DNA of 64,000 nucleotides from an uncultured Sphingomonadaceae bacterium (GTDB lineage Bacteria; Pseudomonadota; Alphaproteobacteria; Sphingomonadales; Sphingomonadaceae). The DNA is taken from the NCBI GenBank assembly GCA_947488625.1, contig CANKZR010000002.1, positions 62,001 to 126,000 of the forward strand, in the 5' to 3' direction. Shown one piece after another: positions 10,687-20,518 of this stretch. The notes below the pieces were generated by a model. It had not been told where the DNA came from. It made no database searches and worked only from the letters and a program-made list of their open reading frames with translations. Each line of letters opens with the position of its first letter. Within the stretch, counting starts at the first letter, position 1. A program made the translations under genes and the position numbers.

Positions 10687-11124
10687 ATGGCAATGTCAGG
10701 CGGCGGCGACGACGGCGAACCGATGATGGACATGAACATGACGCCGTTGATCGACGTCCTGCTCGTGCTTCTCATCATGTTTATCATCACCATCCCGGTC
10801 GCAACCCACGCGATCAATATCGATCTTCCATCGCCGACCAACAATCCGGACACGCCGGATGTCGATCCGATCAAGAACAAGATCGTGTTGACCCCGGACG
10901 GCCAGATCCTCTGGAATGCAGAGCCGATCAGCCAGGGTGAACTGGTGGGCAATCTGCAGCAGTCCCTCACCTTCGCGGTAGAGCCGGAACTTCAGTTCGA
11001 GCCCGAGGCGAATGCCGGTTATGACCTGTCGGCCAAGGTGCTCAACATCATCAAAGCCAGCGGCGTCACCAAATTCGGCTTCGTCGGCAACGAGAAATAC
11101 CGGAGCTTCAGCAAGGGCGAGTAA
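10687..11124 (+). CDS. exbD: ExbD/TolR biopolymer transport protein (second paralog)
   Basis: MDMNMTPLIDVLLVLLIMFIITIPVATHAINIDLP. Confidence 0.94.
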   Translation: MAMSGGGDDGEPMMDMNMTPLIDVLLVLLIMFIITIPVATHAINIDLPSPTNNPDTPDVDPIKNKIVLTPDGQILWNAEPISQGELVGNLQQSLTFAVEPELQFEPEANAGYDLSAKVLNIIKASGVTKFGFVGNEKYRSFSKGE

Positions 11125-11156
11125 TTCGCGGCCAAGCTGATACTACGGACGAATCA

Positions 11157-11182
11157 GGGGCGGAGCGATCCGCCCCTTTTTT
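11157..11182 (+). terminator. Rho-independent terminator after second exbD
   Basis: GGGGCGGA-GCGA-TCCGCCCC followed by TTTTTT. Confidence 0.92.
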
Positions 11183-11269
11183 GTGTGCGGAGTTCCGCAG
11201 CGGACCATCGCGTTCAACACTTTGCTCCACGTGTGATGATATGTTATTATATCTATGGAGGAAGAAAAA

Positions 11270-11713
11270 ATGGCTATCCGTTCCCGCATGCTTACGCGTA
11301 CTTTCAACACCATGCCCCAGCCGATGAGTTCTTTGAACATAACGCCGCTGATCGATGTCCTTCTCGTCCTTCTCGTAATGCTGATTCTTTCCATCCCCAT
11401 CGCCGCGCATCGGCTCGATGTGGATCTGCCCGGTCCGGCATCCGGAATAGCCACCAATTGCGAAAGCGTTGCTCTCGTGGTTCGGGACAACGGCGGGGTG
11501 CTATGGAATGGTGATGCCGTTTCTCCGTCAGAACTGCGGGCTCGCCTCGCCAGCGCGGCAAGCCAGAACGAAATGCCCCTGATCCGCTTCGAACCCGAAG
11601 CGCGCGCAAGCTACGAGGACAGCGTCAACGTCATCAACGCGGTGGCCGACGCCAACCTCGACAAATTCGCCTTCGTGGGAAACGAGCGTTATCGAGATTT
11701 CGACTCTGAGTGA
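11270..11713 (+). CDS. ExbD/TolR biopolymer transport protein (third paralog)
   Basis: SSLNITPLIDVLLVLLVMLILSIPIAAHRLDVDLPG; GGAGGA Shine-Dalgarno precedes ATG at 11270 (track ORF starts at 11255). Confidence 0.9.
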   Translation: MAIRSRMLTRTFNTMPQPMSSLNITPLIDVLLVLLVMLILSIPIAAHRLDVDLPGPASGIATNCESVALVVRDNGGVLWNGDAVSPSELRARLASAASQNEMPLIRFEPEARASYEDSVNVINAVADANLDKFAFVGNERYRDFDSE

Positions 11714-11770
11714 CCGTCCGATCGGTCTGATAAGGGGAGAGGTTGCATAGCACTGCCGCCTCCACCGCGC

Positions 11771-12465
11771 GTGACGGTGAATGACAACGATCGCTTGAGC
11801 CTGTTCACCCACGCCGGGGCCGTGTGCTTTCCGAATGCGATAACCGCGCAACAAGCTGCTTTCGATAGCATACTCACACAGTGGCCGGGCAAGGCTGCGG
11901 CCCACCGGTTTCCCGATCTGCGCCCGCTTGCTCCGATCGTTGCCGACAGCGCATGTGCTGCCATTGCGCAGGACCTGATCGGACAATCCGCGCGTGCCGT
12001 ACTTTTCGACAAGACCAAGCGCGCCAACTGGTCGCTCGCATGGCACCGGGACAGAACGGTCGCAGTGGCCGCCCGCAAGAACGTGGCCGGCTTCGACAAC
12101 TGGACCCTCAAGCGGGGCGTTCACCATGTCGAACCACCCTTCGACCTGCTTGTGGAAATGGCGACATTGTGGATCCACCTCGACGATGTCGGGCCCGACA
12201 ACGGGCCTCTCGACAGTGCGCCCGGGTCGCACCGTCTGGGGTTGGGCCCCGAACATGCAATTGCACAGGCCGTGCGTGACTGCGGTGTTCATACCTGCGA
12301 AGCCAGGGCGGGCGATGTCTAGGCCTACGCCACTCCAATCCTGCATTCGTCGGCGGCAAGCGCGCTTCCGCAGTCTCGCCGGGTCTTGCAAGTCGACACT
12401 GCGCAAGGGCGCTTCCCGAACCTCTCGAATGGCTGCCCCCTTTGAAAGCGGCTTTCAGTCTCCCA
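11771..12465 (+). pseudogene. Phytanoyl-CoA dioxygenase family gene, decayed
   Basis: Intact-looking N-terminal 183 aa (AWHRDRTVAVA...LWIHLDDVGPDNGPLDSAPGSHRLG) ends at in-frame TAG (12320-12322). Homology-like sequence continues as AYATPILHSSAASALPQSRRVLQVDTAQG, then needs a +1 shift near 12407-12409 to read ALPEPLEWLPPL. Endpoint approximate. Confidence 0.75.
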
Positions 12466-14923
12466 GCACGTCCGGCATACCGTCCACCCGCATGGCTGCA
12501 CCGGCAAGGGTCTCGGCTTCCAGCAGCAGTTCGTCGTCCTGCGCGCCCTGCGGCACGCTTTCTCGCCCGATCATCACCATCACCGGCACGGCCAGCGGGC
12601 TGACCCGGTCGAGCGTCACGTGATCCAGCCGTTCGGCGGCGCTATCCAGCAGGTCACCCAGCCGGCCAATATCGGTCATGCGTGCGCGCGCATCCGCCCA
12701 GGCCGCCTCGATCAGCACGTGATCGGGCTCGTACTTGCGCAGAACGTCGTAGATAAGGTCGGTGCTGAAAGTAACCTGACGGCCGGTCTTGCGCTTGCCG
12801 GGGTGCTGGCGCTCCACCAGCCCGCCGATCACCGCCACCTCGCGAAAGGCGCGGCGCAAAAGGTGCGAATCCTGCACCCAGTCGATAAATTCATCGGTCA
12901 GGATATCGGGTGACAGCAGGGGGCGCGGATCATCTACCGGCTTCAACCCCCACACCGCCAGCGAATAGTCGTTGGCGACAAAGCCCCCCGGCATCAGCCC
13001 CATGTCCTCCATCCGCTTGGTAATCAGCATGCCGAGCGACTGGTTCGCGTTCCATCCGACGAAGGTGTAATAGACGGTGTAGTGCCGCTTGGCGTGGGGG
13101 AAGCTTTCCACCAGCAGGTTATCCGGCCCCGGCAGGTGGCTGCGCCAGTCCTGCACTTCCAGCCATTCGCGAACATCATCGGGAAAGCGTGACCAGCCCG
13201 CCCGGTCCACCAGCAGCGCGCGAACACGGTCGGCCAGATGGGTGGTAAGCGGCAGGCGCAACCCGCCATAGCTGGGGATCATCGCGGACTTGGAACTGGC
13301 GCGCACGGTCAGTTCCATGTCCTTGAGCTGCTCCACCTCGACATTCACGCCGGCGAACTGGAAGGTATCGCCCGGTCGAAGCGATGCGGCGAAGCGTTCC
13401 TCCACCTTGCCGAGCGAGCGACCGTTCCGAAAGCGCACATCCAGCATCTCGGAATCGATGATGATACCGGCGTTCATGCGGTGGCGTTGCGCCTGTTCGG
13501 GATGCGTCAGGCGCCACACGCCCTCACCGTCGCGCGTAATGCGCTTGAACTTGTCGTAAGCTTTCAGCGCGTAACCGCCGGTGGCTACGAATTCCAGCAC
13601 GCGCGAAAACTGCTCGGCATCGATTGTCGCATAGGGCCAGCAGGAGCGGATTTCCGATAGCAGCTCGTCCTCGCGAAACGGCGCAGCGCAGGCGCAGGCC
13701 ATCACATGCTGCGCCAGCACGTCGAGACCGCCGGGACGGAAGTCCTCGCCATCACGCTGGCCTTCGTCCACCGCCTGCATTGCAGCGGTCGCCTCCAGAA
13801 ACTCGAACCGATTGCCCGGCACCAGCAGCGCGCGGCTCGGCTGATCAAGCCGGTGATTGGCACGGCCGATACGCTGCAACAGGCGAGAAGAGCCTTTGGG
13901 AGCGCCCATCTGCACCACCATGTCGATATCGCCCCAGTCGACCCCCAGATCCAGGCTGGCGGTACACACGAGTGCCCGCAGTTTGCCCCGCGCCATGGCG
14001 CCTTCCACCTTCCGGCGCGCTTCTTTCGAAAGCGAGCCGTGGTGAATGCCGATGGGCAGGTTATCCTCGTTCGCATCCCAAAGATGCTGGAAGATATATT
14101 CCGCCAGGAAACGCGTGTTGGTAAATACCAGCGTGGTCTTGTTCTTTCGAATGCGTTCGTAAAGCTGGGGGATGGACCAAGTGGCCGCGTGGCCGCCCCA
14201 GGGTACGCGTTCCTCGTTCGGCAGCAGGATTTCTACCTCGGGTTCCGCGCCCGTTTCTCCCTGCACCAGCTCTACTGTGTCCACATCGCCCCAAGGCGCA
14301 ATCCAGCCGCGATAACCCTCCGGATCGGCCACCGTCGCGGAAAGGGCCGCGCGCTGCATATCGGGTGCGATGGCCTGCAGGCGGGTAAGCGCCAGCGCCA
14401 GCAGGTCGCCGCGCTTTTGCGTGGCAAAGGCGTGTATCTCGTCCACCACCACCCGTTTGAGCCCTTCGAACAACGTGAGGCTGTCCTCAAAGCTCAGGAG
14501 CAGCGAGAGGCTTTCAGGCGTGGTGAGCAGGATGTTGGGCGGCTTGGCGCGCTGGCGACGCTTGCGATCCGACGGAGTGTCTCCGCTACGCGTTTCGATC
14601 GTCAGATCGAGACCCATTTCCTCTACCGGCGTGAACAGGTTGCGCTGCACGTCATGCGCCAATGCCTTCAGCGGCGAGATATACAAGGTGTGCAGCCCCT
14701 GCGGACGTTGTCCATCCCCGATGCGCGAGGGGCAGAAGGCCGCCAATGTAGGCAGGAACCCGGCCAGGGTCTTGCCCGCCCCCGTGTCGGCCACCAACAT
14801 GGCATGCTTTCCCGCGTCGGAGGCGCTCAGCATATCAGCCTGGTGCCGCCGCACCCGCCAGCCACGGGCGGTAAACCATTCGGTAATCTCGGGCGGGATG
14901 GCTGAGGCGGTCACGATCCTCAA
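12455..14923 (-). CDS. Ligase-associated DNA damage response DEXH-box helicase (Lhr-like)
   Basis: 822 aa; VADTGAGKTLAGFLPTLAAF, VVVDEIHAFATQKRGD, LQRIGRANHRLDQPS, GWNANQSLGMLITKRMEDMGLMPGGFVANDYSLAVWG. Confidence 0.9.
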   Translation of the reverse strand: MRIVTASAIPPEITEWFTARGWRVRRHQADMLSASDAGKHAMLVADTGAGKTLAGFLPTLAAFCPSRIGDGQRPQGLHTLYISPLKALAHDVQRNLFTPVEEMGLDLTIETRSGDTPSDRKRRQRAKPPNILLTTPESLSLLLSFEDSLTLFEGLKRVVVDEIHAFATQKRGDLLALALTRLQAIAPDMQRAALSATVADPEGYRGWIAPWGDVDTVELVQGETGAEPEVEILLPNEERVPWGGHAATWSIPQLYERIRKNKTTLVFTNTRFLAEYIFQHLWDANEDNLPIGIHHGSLSKEARRKVEGAMARGKLRALVCTASLDLGVDWGDIDMVVQMGAPKGSSRLLQRIGRANHRLDQPSRALLVPGNRFEFLEATAAMQAVDEGQRDGEDFRPGGLDVLAQHVMACACAAPFREDELLSEIRSCWPYATIDAEQFSRVLEFVATGGYALKAYDKFKRITRDGEGVWRLTHPEQAQRHRMNAGIIIDSEMLDVRFRNGRSLGKVEERFAASLRPGDTFQFAGVNVEVEQLKDMELTVRASSKSAMIPSYGGLRLPLTTHLADRVRALLVDRAGWSRFPDDVREWLEVQDWRSHLPGPDNLLVESFPHAKRHYTVYYTFVGWNANQSLGMLITKRMEDMGLMPGGFVANDYSLAVWGLKPVDDPRPLLSPDILTDEFIDWVQDSHLLRRAFREVAVIGGLVERQHPGKRKTGRQVTFSTDLIYDVLRKYEPDHVLIEAAWADARARMTDIGRLGDLLDSAAERLDHVTLDRVSPLAVPVMVMIGRESVPQGAQDDELLLEAETLAGAAMRVDGMPDVLGD

Positions 14924-15207
14924 GCGATAGAGCCTCGCGCAGGTTCCGTCACCTTTGCCGCGACACTGCTAGCGGGTCCGGAGAATGCGGCCACCCATCG
15001 CACTTAACCTTTGTAAATGCCCCTCTTTTTCATATTGCCACGCATTGCGACAAGATGTCCTGCCATCGCGCCGAGGCGAATGGCCCCGCGCTCTCGTTCT
15101 GCGTTTAATCCATACAGACCCCGCATTTTCATTGCGAGGTCCGGCGGGCGAACGCTGCCCCCTTCGCTGCCGGAGTTGACCGGGGCAAAATGCAGGAGAG
15201 ACTGACA

Positions 15208-16065
15208 ATGGCAAATCGATACAGAGAGCGGGCGCAAGGCCAACAAGGCTACAGCGATAACGGCCAATCGCGGTACGGGAGACAGGACGAACAGTTCGAC
15301 CAGCAGTCGTCACGCCAGTACGGCGATGATTACGACTATGGCTATGATGATCGCGGATCGCGCATGGACAACGCTGGCAGCTACGGCCAGAGCCGCGCGG
15401 ATCGCAATTTCGGGCGTGATTTCCAAAGCGAGCGCGGGTTTGGCGGAAGCGACTACCGCCGATCGGGCGCATACGATCCGCTTGCCGATTACGACCGTCA
15501 GCAGACACGATCACGCGGCAGCCACGGCGGGTCGGGGCGCGACCGCGATTTCGATCGGAGCTATGGCAGCAACACCTCAAGCCGTTCGAACTATGGACGC
15601 GGTGAGTACGCACCCGATGAGCGTCGCGACCACGACCGCGGCTTTTTCGACAAGGCAGGCGACGAAGTGGCGAGCTGGTTCGGCGACGATGAAGCCGAGC
15701 GACGCCGCGAGATGGACTACCGTCGCCAGCAGGACCATCATGCCAGCCGGGGCCAGAGCCATCGCGGTCGCGGGCCGAAGAACTACAGCCGGACGGACGA
15801 GCGCATTCTGGAAGATGCTTGCGATCACCTGACCCACGATCACGGTGTGGATGCCAGCGATATGGAAGTCACCGTAAAGAACGGCGAACTGACGCTGGAC
15901 GGCAAGGTCAACTCGCGCTGGGAAAAGCGCCGCGCAGAGGATTGCGTGCACGACATTTCGGGCGTGAAGCATGTGCAGAACAATCTGCGCCTTCGCGATA
16001 CGGATATGCGCGCCGACCGGACCGACACGTCACGCGATAGCACCACTTCCGGCAAGACTGCCTGA
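15208..16065 (+). CDS. BON-domain protein with long Arg/Tyr/Gly/Asp-rich disordered N-terminus and SWFGDDEAERRREMDYR motif
   Basis: C-terminal DASDMEVTVKNGELTLDGKVNSRWEKRRAEDCVHDISGVKHVQNNLRL is BON-like; GGAGAG precedes ATG at 15208. Confidence 0.85.
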   Translation: MANRYRERAQGQQGYSDNGQSRYGRQDEQFDQQSSRQYGDDYDYGYDDRGSRMDNAGSYGQSRADRNFGRDFQSERGFGGSDYRRSGAYDPLADYDRQQTRSRGSHGGSGRDRDFDRSYGSNTSSRSNYGRGEYAPDERRDHDRGFFDKAGDEVASWFGDDEAERRREMDYRRQQDHHASRGQSHRGRGPKNYSRTDERILEDACDHLTHDHGVDASDMEVTVKNGELTLDGKVNSRWEKRRAEDCVHDISGVKHVQNNLRLRDTDMRADRTDTSRDSTTSGKTA

Positions 16066-16110
16066 TGCGGTAACTGATTGCTTCTTGGCCATGATTTGGC
16101 CGACGACAGC

Positions 16111-16143
16111 AAGAGGGGCTCACGATTGCGGGCCCCTTTTTCT
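16111..16143 (+). terminator. Probable terminator after BON-domain gene
   Basis: GGGGCTCACGATTGCGGGCCCC followed by TTTTTC. Confidence 0.6.
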
Positions 16144-16159
16144 TGCTCGTGTGTGTGAG

Positions 16160-16966
16160 CTACATTTCCTCAGCGTGGGTTTGCGCGGCTGCGTCCATGC
16201 CCGCTTGCAGTTCCTGTGCGGAAAGACCCGTCAACTGCGTCAGGCGATTGCGATCCGCCTTCGACAGGTCTGCGAAGTTACGCGCTTCGGGAACGTCGGC
16301 CAGCGCCTCTTCCATCAGCACGGGCATCTGCGCGAAAGAACCGAACAGCAGGTCCGGCTCTGCGAACATGGCGGCCACGATGCGAGGGTCCCCCGCCATA
16401 GCGTAGGATTGGCGGGCATAGCTGAGTCCGCTCGGCGTAGAGAAGAAGCTGTCGATATCGACCAGCTCGTCTTGCGTAAAATAGATCGCGTAAAGCTCGC
16501 TCATGACGTCGCGCATCACCGGTTCCATTCGGGTCATCATGTCCGCCATCATGGTCTGGGTCATCGTGCTGATCACGCGGTTGCGCTCTTGCCAGGCGGG
16601 ATCGACGATAGCCAGGATCTCGGTCGACGCAGTCTCGTCCAGCGACAATTCTTCGGGACGGTAGCCCAAGGCACCTGCAAGCGCAGCGCCTTCATCTTCA
16701 TTGGCCATTTCGAGAATGGGGCCAAGCACACCGTCGAAGGTGGAGCCCATTACTTCCATCATCGCGCCTTCGGGCAGGATGCGTTCGACAATAGCCCGCG
16801 CCATCGGCAGCCGCGCCTTTTGTTCCTGTGTCAGCGGCTCTACCTCGAACATGGCGCCCAGTTGCGCCAGTTCTTCCATGCCCGGCTCGTCCTGAGCCAC
16901 CGCAACGGCTGGCGTAAGTGCAAGCGTGGCCACGCCGGCAAGCGTCAGGATTGATTTGCGTAACAT
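16160..16966 (-). CDS. DUF2059-like hypothetical secreted protein
   Basis: 268 aa with signal peptide and IYFTQDELVDIDSFFSTPSGLSYARQ motif typical of DUF2059-type proteins. Confidence 0.75.
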   Translation of the reverse strand: MLRKSILTLAGVATLALTPAVAVAQDEPGMEELAQLGAMFEVEPLTQEQKARLPMARAIVERILPEGAMMEVMGSTFDGVLGPILEMANEDEGAALAGALGYRPEELSLDETASTEILAIVDPAWQERNRVISTMTQTMMADMMTRMEPVMRDVMSELYAIYFTQDELVDIDSFFSTPSGLSYARQSYAMAGDPRIVAAMFAEPDLLFGSFAQMPVLMEEALADVPEARNFADLSKADRNRLTQLTGLSAQELQAGMDAAAQTHAEEM

Positions 16967-16977
16967 GTTCGTCCCCC

Positions 16978-18414
16978 TCAGTGTCCTGCGCTTTCGCCGC
17001 GCTCAAGCCCGCTGAGCGCAAGCTGCTCGTCTATCAGGCCCAACAGGCGTTCGAGCCCCTCCTCGGTATCGCTTTCGGCGCGGGCCACCAGCACGTCCTG
17101 CGTGTTGGAAGCGCGCAGCAGCCACCAACCGTCGGGCGTGGTGACACGCACGCCATCGGTCGCATTCACGTCCACGTCGGCAGGCTGGTCCTTCCCTGTC
17201 AGCCGCGCCTTCACCTCGTCGATCGCGGCGAACTTGCGACTTTCGTCCACCTGAAAGCGCAGTTCCGGCGTGTTGAGCATATCGGGCATTTCGCCGCGCA
17301 TCCGCGTGACCGATCTGCCCAGCCGAGCCGACGCCGCAATCAGGCGAACTCCGGCATAGAGCGCGTCGTCAAAACCGTAGTAATCGTCGGCGAAAAACAC
17401 GTGTCCGCTCATTTCACCAGCCAGCGGCGACGAAACTTCCTTCATTTTGGACTTAATGAGAGAGTGCCCGGTCTTCCACATGACAGGCTTCCCGCCAAGC
17501 CTGGCGACGGAATCGAACAGCGCGCGGCTGGCCTTCACATCGGCGATAATCGTGGAACTAGGTAGTCTTCCGAGGAGGTCCTCGGCGTAGATCATCAGTA
17601 ACTGATCCCCCCAGATGACGCGGCCTTCACCGTCGATCGCACCAATCCGGTCGCCGTCGCCGTCGAAGGCCACTCCGAAGTCGAGGTTCTTCTCGGCGAC
17701 AAGCCTCCGCAGGTCGGCAAGGTTGGCCTCAACAGTGGGATCAGGATGATGATTGGGAAAATTACCGTCGACTTCAGTGAACAACAGGTGGTGCTCACCC
17801 GGAAGACGCTTGGCGAGGAGCTCCAGCGCAGGGCCGGCCGCACCGTTGCCAGCGTCCCATCCGACCTTGAGGCCGGAGAGAGAAGCGCCGTCCACCCCCG
17901 CGAGTGCGGTCAGGAGACGCTCGACATACTCTTCGATGATTTCGACACTTTCGACCGTGCCGGACCCGTCGAGCCAGTCGCCCTGGGTCGCGAGTTCCCC
18001 GATGCGCTGGATATCGACGCCAAAGAAGGGTCGGCCCCGAAATACCATCTTGAAGCCATTGTAATTGGCGGGATTGTGGCTGCCAGTTATCTGAATGCCG
18101 CCATCCACCTCTTCGGCTGAGGCTTCTGCGCAATACAACATGGGGGTTGGCCCCATGCCGATCCGGCGCACATCGCATCCGCTGCCGGTAAGGCCCTCTA
18201 TCAGAGCGTGTTCCAGCATGGGCGAACTTACGCGGCCGTCATAACCCACGGCCACCAGCGGCGCGCGCTCGCGATCCTGCGGGTCGAGTTCCCGGCGCAG
18301 CAGCGTTCCGAAGCCGCGCCCGATCGCACGGGCATCATCCGCTCCGAGTGTCTGGCCGATTATTCCGCGAATATCGTATTCGCGCAGAACGGTCGGATCG
18401 AAATCAAACGTCAT
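16978..18414 (-). CDS. Phosphomannomutase/phosphoglucomutase
   Basis: 478 aa; LREYDIRGIIGQTL, GGIQITGSHNPANYNGFKMV, GVAFDGDGDRIGAID, GEMSGHVFFADDYYGFDDALYAG. Confidence 0.95.
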   Translation of the reverse strand: MTFDFDPTVLREYDIRGIIGQTLGADDARAIGRGFGTLLRRELDPQDRERAPLVAVGYDGRVSSPMLEHALIEGLTGSGCDVRRIGMGPTPMLYCAEASAEEVDGGIQITGSHNPANYNGFKMVFRGRPFFGVDIQRIGELATQGDWLDGSGTVESVEIIEEYVERLLTALAGVDGASLSGLKVGWDAGNGAAGPALELLAKRLPGEHHLLFTEVDGNFPNHHPDPTVEANLADLRRLVAEKNLDFGVAFDGDGDRIGAIDGEGRVIWGDQLLMIYAEDLLGRLPSSTIIADVKASRALFDSVARLGGKPVMWKTGHSLIKSKMKEVSSPLAGEMSGHVFFADDYYGFDDALYAGVRLIAASARLGRSVTRMRGEMPDMLNTPELRFQVDESRKFAAIDEVKARLTGKDQPADVDVNATDGVRVTTPDGWWLLRASNTQDVLVARAESDTEEGLERLLGLIDEQLALSGLERGESAGH

Positions 18415-18446
18415 ATCTGTTCCTCAAGGCCGCCCTGCGCGCACCC

Positions 18447-18731
18447 CTACGGCAGTTGGTCGGGCAATTCGTCCAGCAGCAGGTCGCGCGCGGCATTCGC
18501 CTCGTGAACCTGCGCATTGCTGCCGCCCCGATCCGGATGAACCATGGCGACGAGGCGCTTATGGGCGGAAATTATTTCAGTTCGGTTGGCGTTCTGCTGA
18601 ACGCCCAGCGTCTTTCGTGCATTGAATATGGCTTGCTGCCGGGTAGAGACTTTCGGTTGCCAGGGCCAGCGTTTGAAAATCCAGTAATACAGCAGGATTA
18701 CCACGCCGACGATGATAAGGAACTTGCTCAC
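18447..18731 (-). CDS. J-domain (DnaJ-like) small membrane protein
   Basis: 94 aa; N-terminal TM plus J-domain with HPDRGGSN. Confidence 0.85.
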   Translation of the reverse strand: MSKFLIIVGVVILLYYWIFKRWPWQPKVSTRQQAIFNARKTLGVQQNANRTEIISAHKRLVAMVHPDRGGSNAQVHEANAARDLLLDELPDQLP

Positions 18732-18736
18732 CCGCG

Positions 18737-19567
18737 TCAGGCCGGCTCGACCAGCGGCGTGGTGGCCAGCATGGCTGCGTTTTCAGTTTTTTTTGGCAAT
18801 CGCAGGTTGAGGTTGGCCACGAGGTTGCGCAGTTCCTGCCGCGCCACAAGGTGGCTGGTGCCCAGTTCGCCCAGATGCCCCTTGTCGAGCAAGGTCAGGC
18901 CCGAGGGGAACAACTCGCGATAGACCACGCGTTCGGAAAGGCCCTGTATCGCGCGAAAGCCCACCCGCTTGGACAATTCGGTCAACGCCTCGTCAATGCG
19001 GCGCTGGTTGCGCGCATCGGTGTAACCGGTGCGGTTGCGCACGACCACCCAGTCCATTTCGCGCTTCTGTTCCTCCAACTGGGCGCGGCTGCGCTTGATC
19101 CGTGCTTCCCAGATCAACTCGGCGTAAAAGCTGAGCTTGCGCACCTTGAAGCTTTCCGCGTCCACTTGCCCGATGAGATCGAAATCCACGAAGCTGTCGT
19201 TCATCGGTGTAACCAGCGTATCGGCACTGGCCGCCACGTGGCGGGCGAAGGGATCGTCGCGGCCCGGCGTGTCGAAGACGATGAAATCCATGCCCTCGCC
19301 AATGCGTGCAGCCTCGTTCTCCAGTTCCTCCACCGTATCGCCATGGCAGACATCGAACACCGGGCCGGGCAATTGCACGTTGCGACGGCGCTGTGTCTCG
19401 CTGCGGTTCTCGCAATAGCGGAAGAAGGTCTTTTGCCGCGTGTCGAGATCGAGGGCGGCAACCTTCGCGCCCTGATAGGCAAGCGCCACTGCAACATGCA
19501 CGGCGGTGGTGGATTTCCCGGTGCCGCCCTTTTCGTTGGCGAACACGATACGATGAGGGGCTGTCAC
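18737..19567 (-). CDS. mipZ: ParA/MipZ-family division-plane ATPase
   Basis: 276 aa; FANEKGGTGKSTTAVHVAVALAYQGAKVAALDLDTRQKTFFRY. Confidence 0.9.
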   Translation of the reverse strand: MTAPHRIVFANEKGGTGKSTTAVHVAVALAYQGAKVAALDLDTRQKTFFRYCENRSETQRRRNVQLPGPVFDVCHGDTVEELENEAARIGEGMDFIVFDTPGRDDPFARHVAASADTLVTPMNDSFVDFDLIGQVDAESFKVRKLSFYAELIWEARIKRSRAQLEEQKREMDWVVVRNRTGYTDARNQRRIDEALTELSKRVGFRAIQGLSERVVYRELFPSGLTLLDKGHLGELGTSHLVARQELRNLVANLNLRLPKKTENAAMLATTPLVEPA

Positions 19568-19634
19568 GGTCGGTCTTTCTCTCAGGTGGCTGGGGCGCTA
19601 GGCCGTGGCAACAGTCTATCGGAGCGCCGCGCCC

Positions 19635-20480
19635 ATGCAAACCGTCACCACCCTTCCCAACCTTCGTCAAGCTGTGGATGAAATCCGCAAAAAGGGCACA
19701 ATAGCGCTCGTCCCCACCATGGGCGCGCTGCATGAGGGGCATCTGGCTCTGGTTCGCCAGGCCGCGCGGATTTCAGATCACGTGGCAGTTTCGATATTCG
19801 TGAACCCGCGCCAGTTCGGCGAGAACGAGGATCTGGACGCCTACCCTCGCCAGCTGGCGCAAGATTCCGCGAAACTGGAGGCCGCTGGGGTAGCCCTGTT
19901 GTGGGCACCCGACGGCGGCGCGATGTATCCGCCGGGCTATGCCACCAACATTTCGGTGGCAGGGATAAGCGACGGTCTGTGCGGAGCGGATAGGCCCGGC
20001 CACTTCGACGGGGTGGCAACGGTGGTCTGCAAACTTTTCAATCAGGTTCGCCCGGATGCTGCGGTGTTCGGCGAGAAAGACTGGCAGCAGCTTGCGGTAA
20101 TCCGCCGCATGGCGCGCGATCTCGACCTGGTGCTGCCGCATGCCGATGCGATCCATGGCGCTGCAATCGTGCGCGATCCCGACGGATTGGCGATGAGCAG
20201 TCGGAACGCCTACCTCTCTGCCGATCATCGCGCCGCCGCGGCCACGCTGCCGCGCGCCATGGACGAAGCTATCGCGCGCATACGCGACGGACAGGAAGCC
20301 CGCGCCACGCTCGCCATGCTGGAAGATCAGTTGCTGGGCGCAGGGTTTTCCAGCGTCGATTATGCCGAATTACGCGATGCCGATACGATTGCCCTGCTGG
20401 ATGGCGATAATGGCAATGCGCGCCTGTTCATTGCAGCCCGCATCGGCGGCACGCGCTTGATCGATAACAAGCCTGTTTAG
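19635..20480 (+). CDS. panC: Pantothenate synthetase
   Basis: LVPTMGALHEGHLALVRQA, VSIFVNPRQFGENEDL, VFGEKDWQQLAVI; likely start MQTVTT at 19635. Confidence 0.96.
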   Translation: MQTVTTLPNLRQAVDEIRKKGTIALVPTMGALHEGHLALVRQAARISDHVAVSIFVNPRQFGENEDLDAYPRQLAQDSAKLEAAGVALLWAPDGGAMYPPGYATNISVAGISDGLCGADRPGHFDGVATVVCKLFNQVRPDAAVFGEKDWQQLAVIRRMARDLDLVLPHADAIHGAAIVRDPDGLAMSSRNAYLSADHRAAAATLPRAMDEAIARIRDGQEARATLAMLEDQLLGAGFSSVDYAELRDADTIALLDGDNGNARLFIAARIGGTRLIDNKPV

Positions 20481-20518
20481 CGGGCCTCCAGCCATTCGAA
20501 TTAAAACGCCAGATCCAA

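Noticed and set aside
13706-14905. 399-aa plus-strand ORF opposite the DEXH helicase
   Set aside because: Antisense shadow of a well-supported helicase gene; no recognisable domain.
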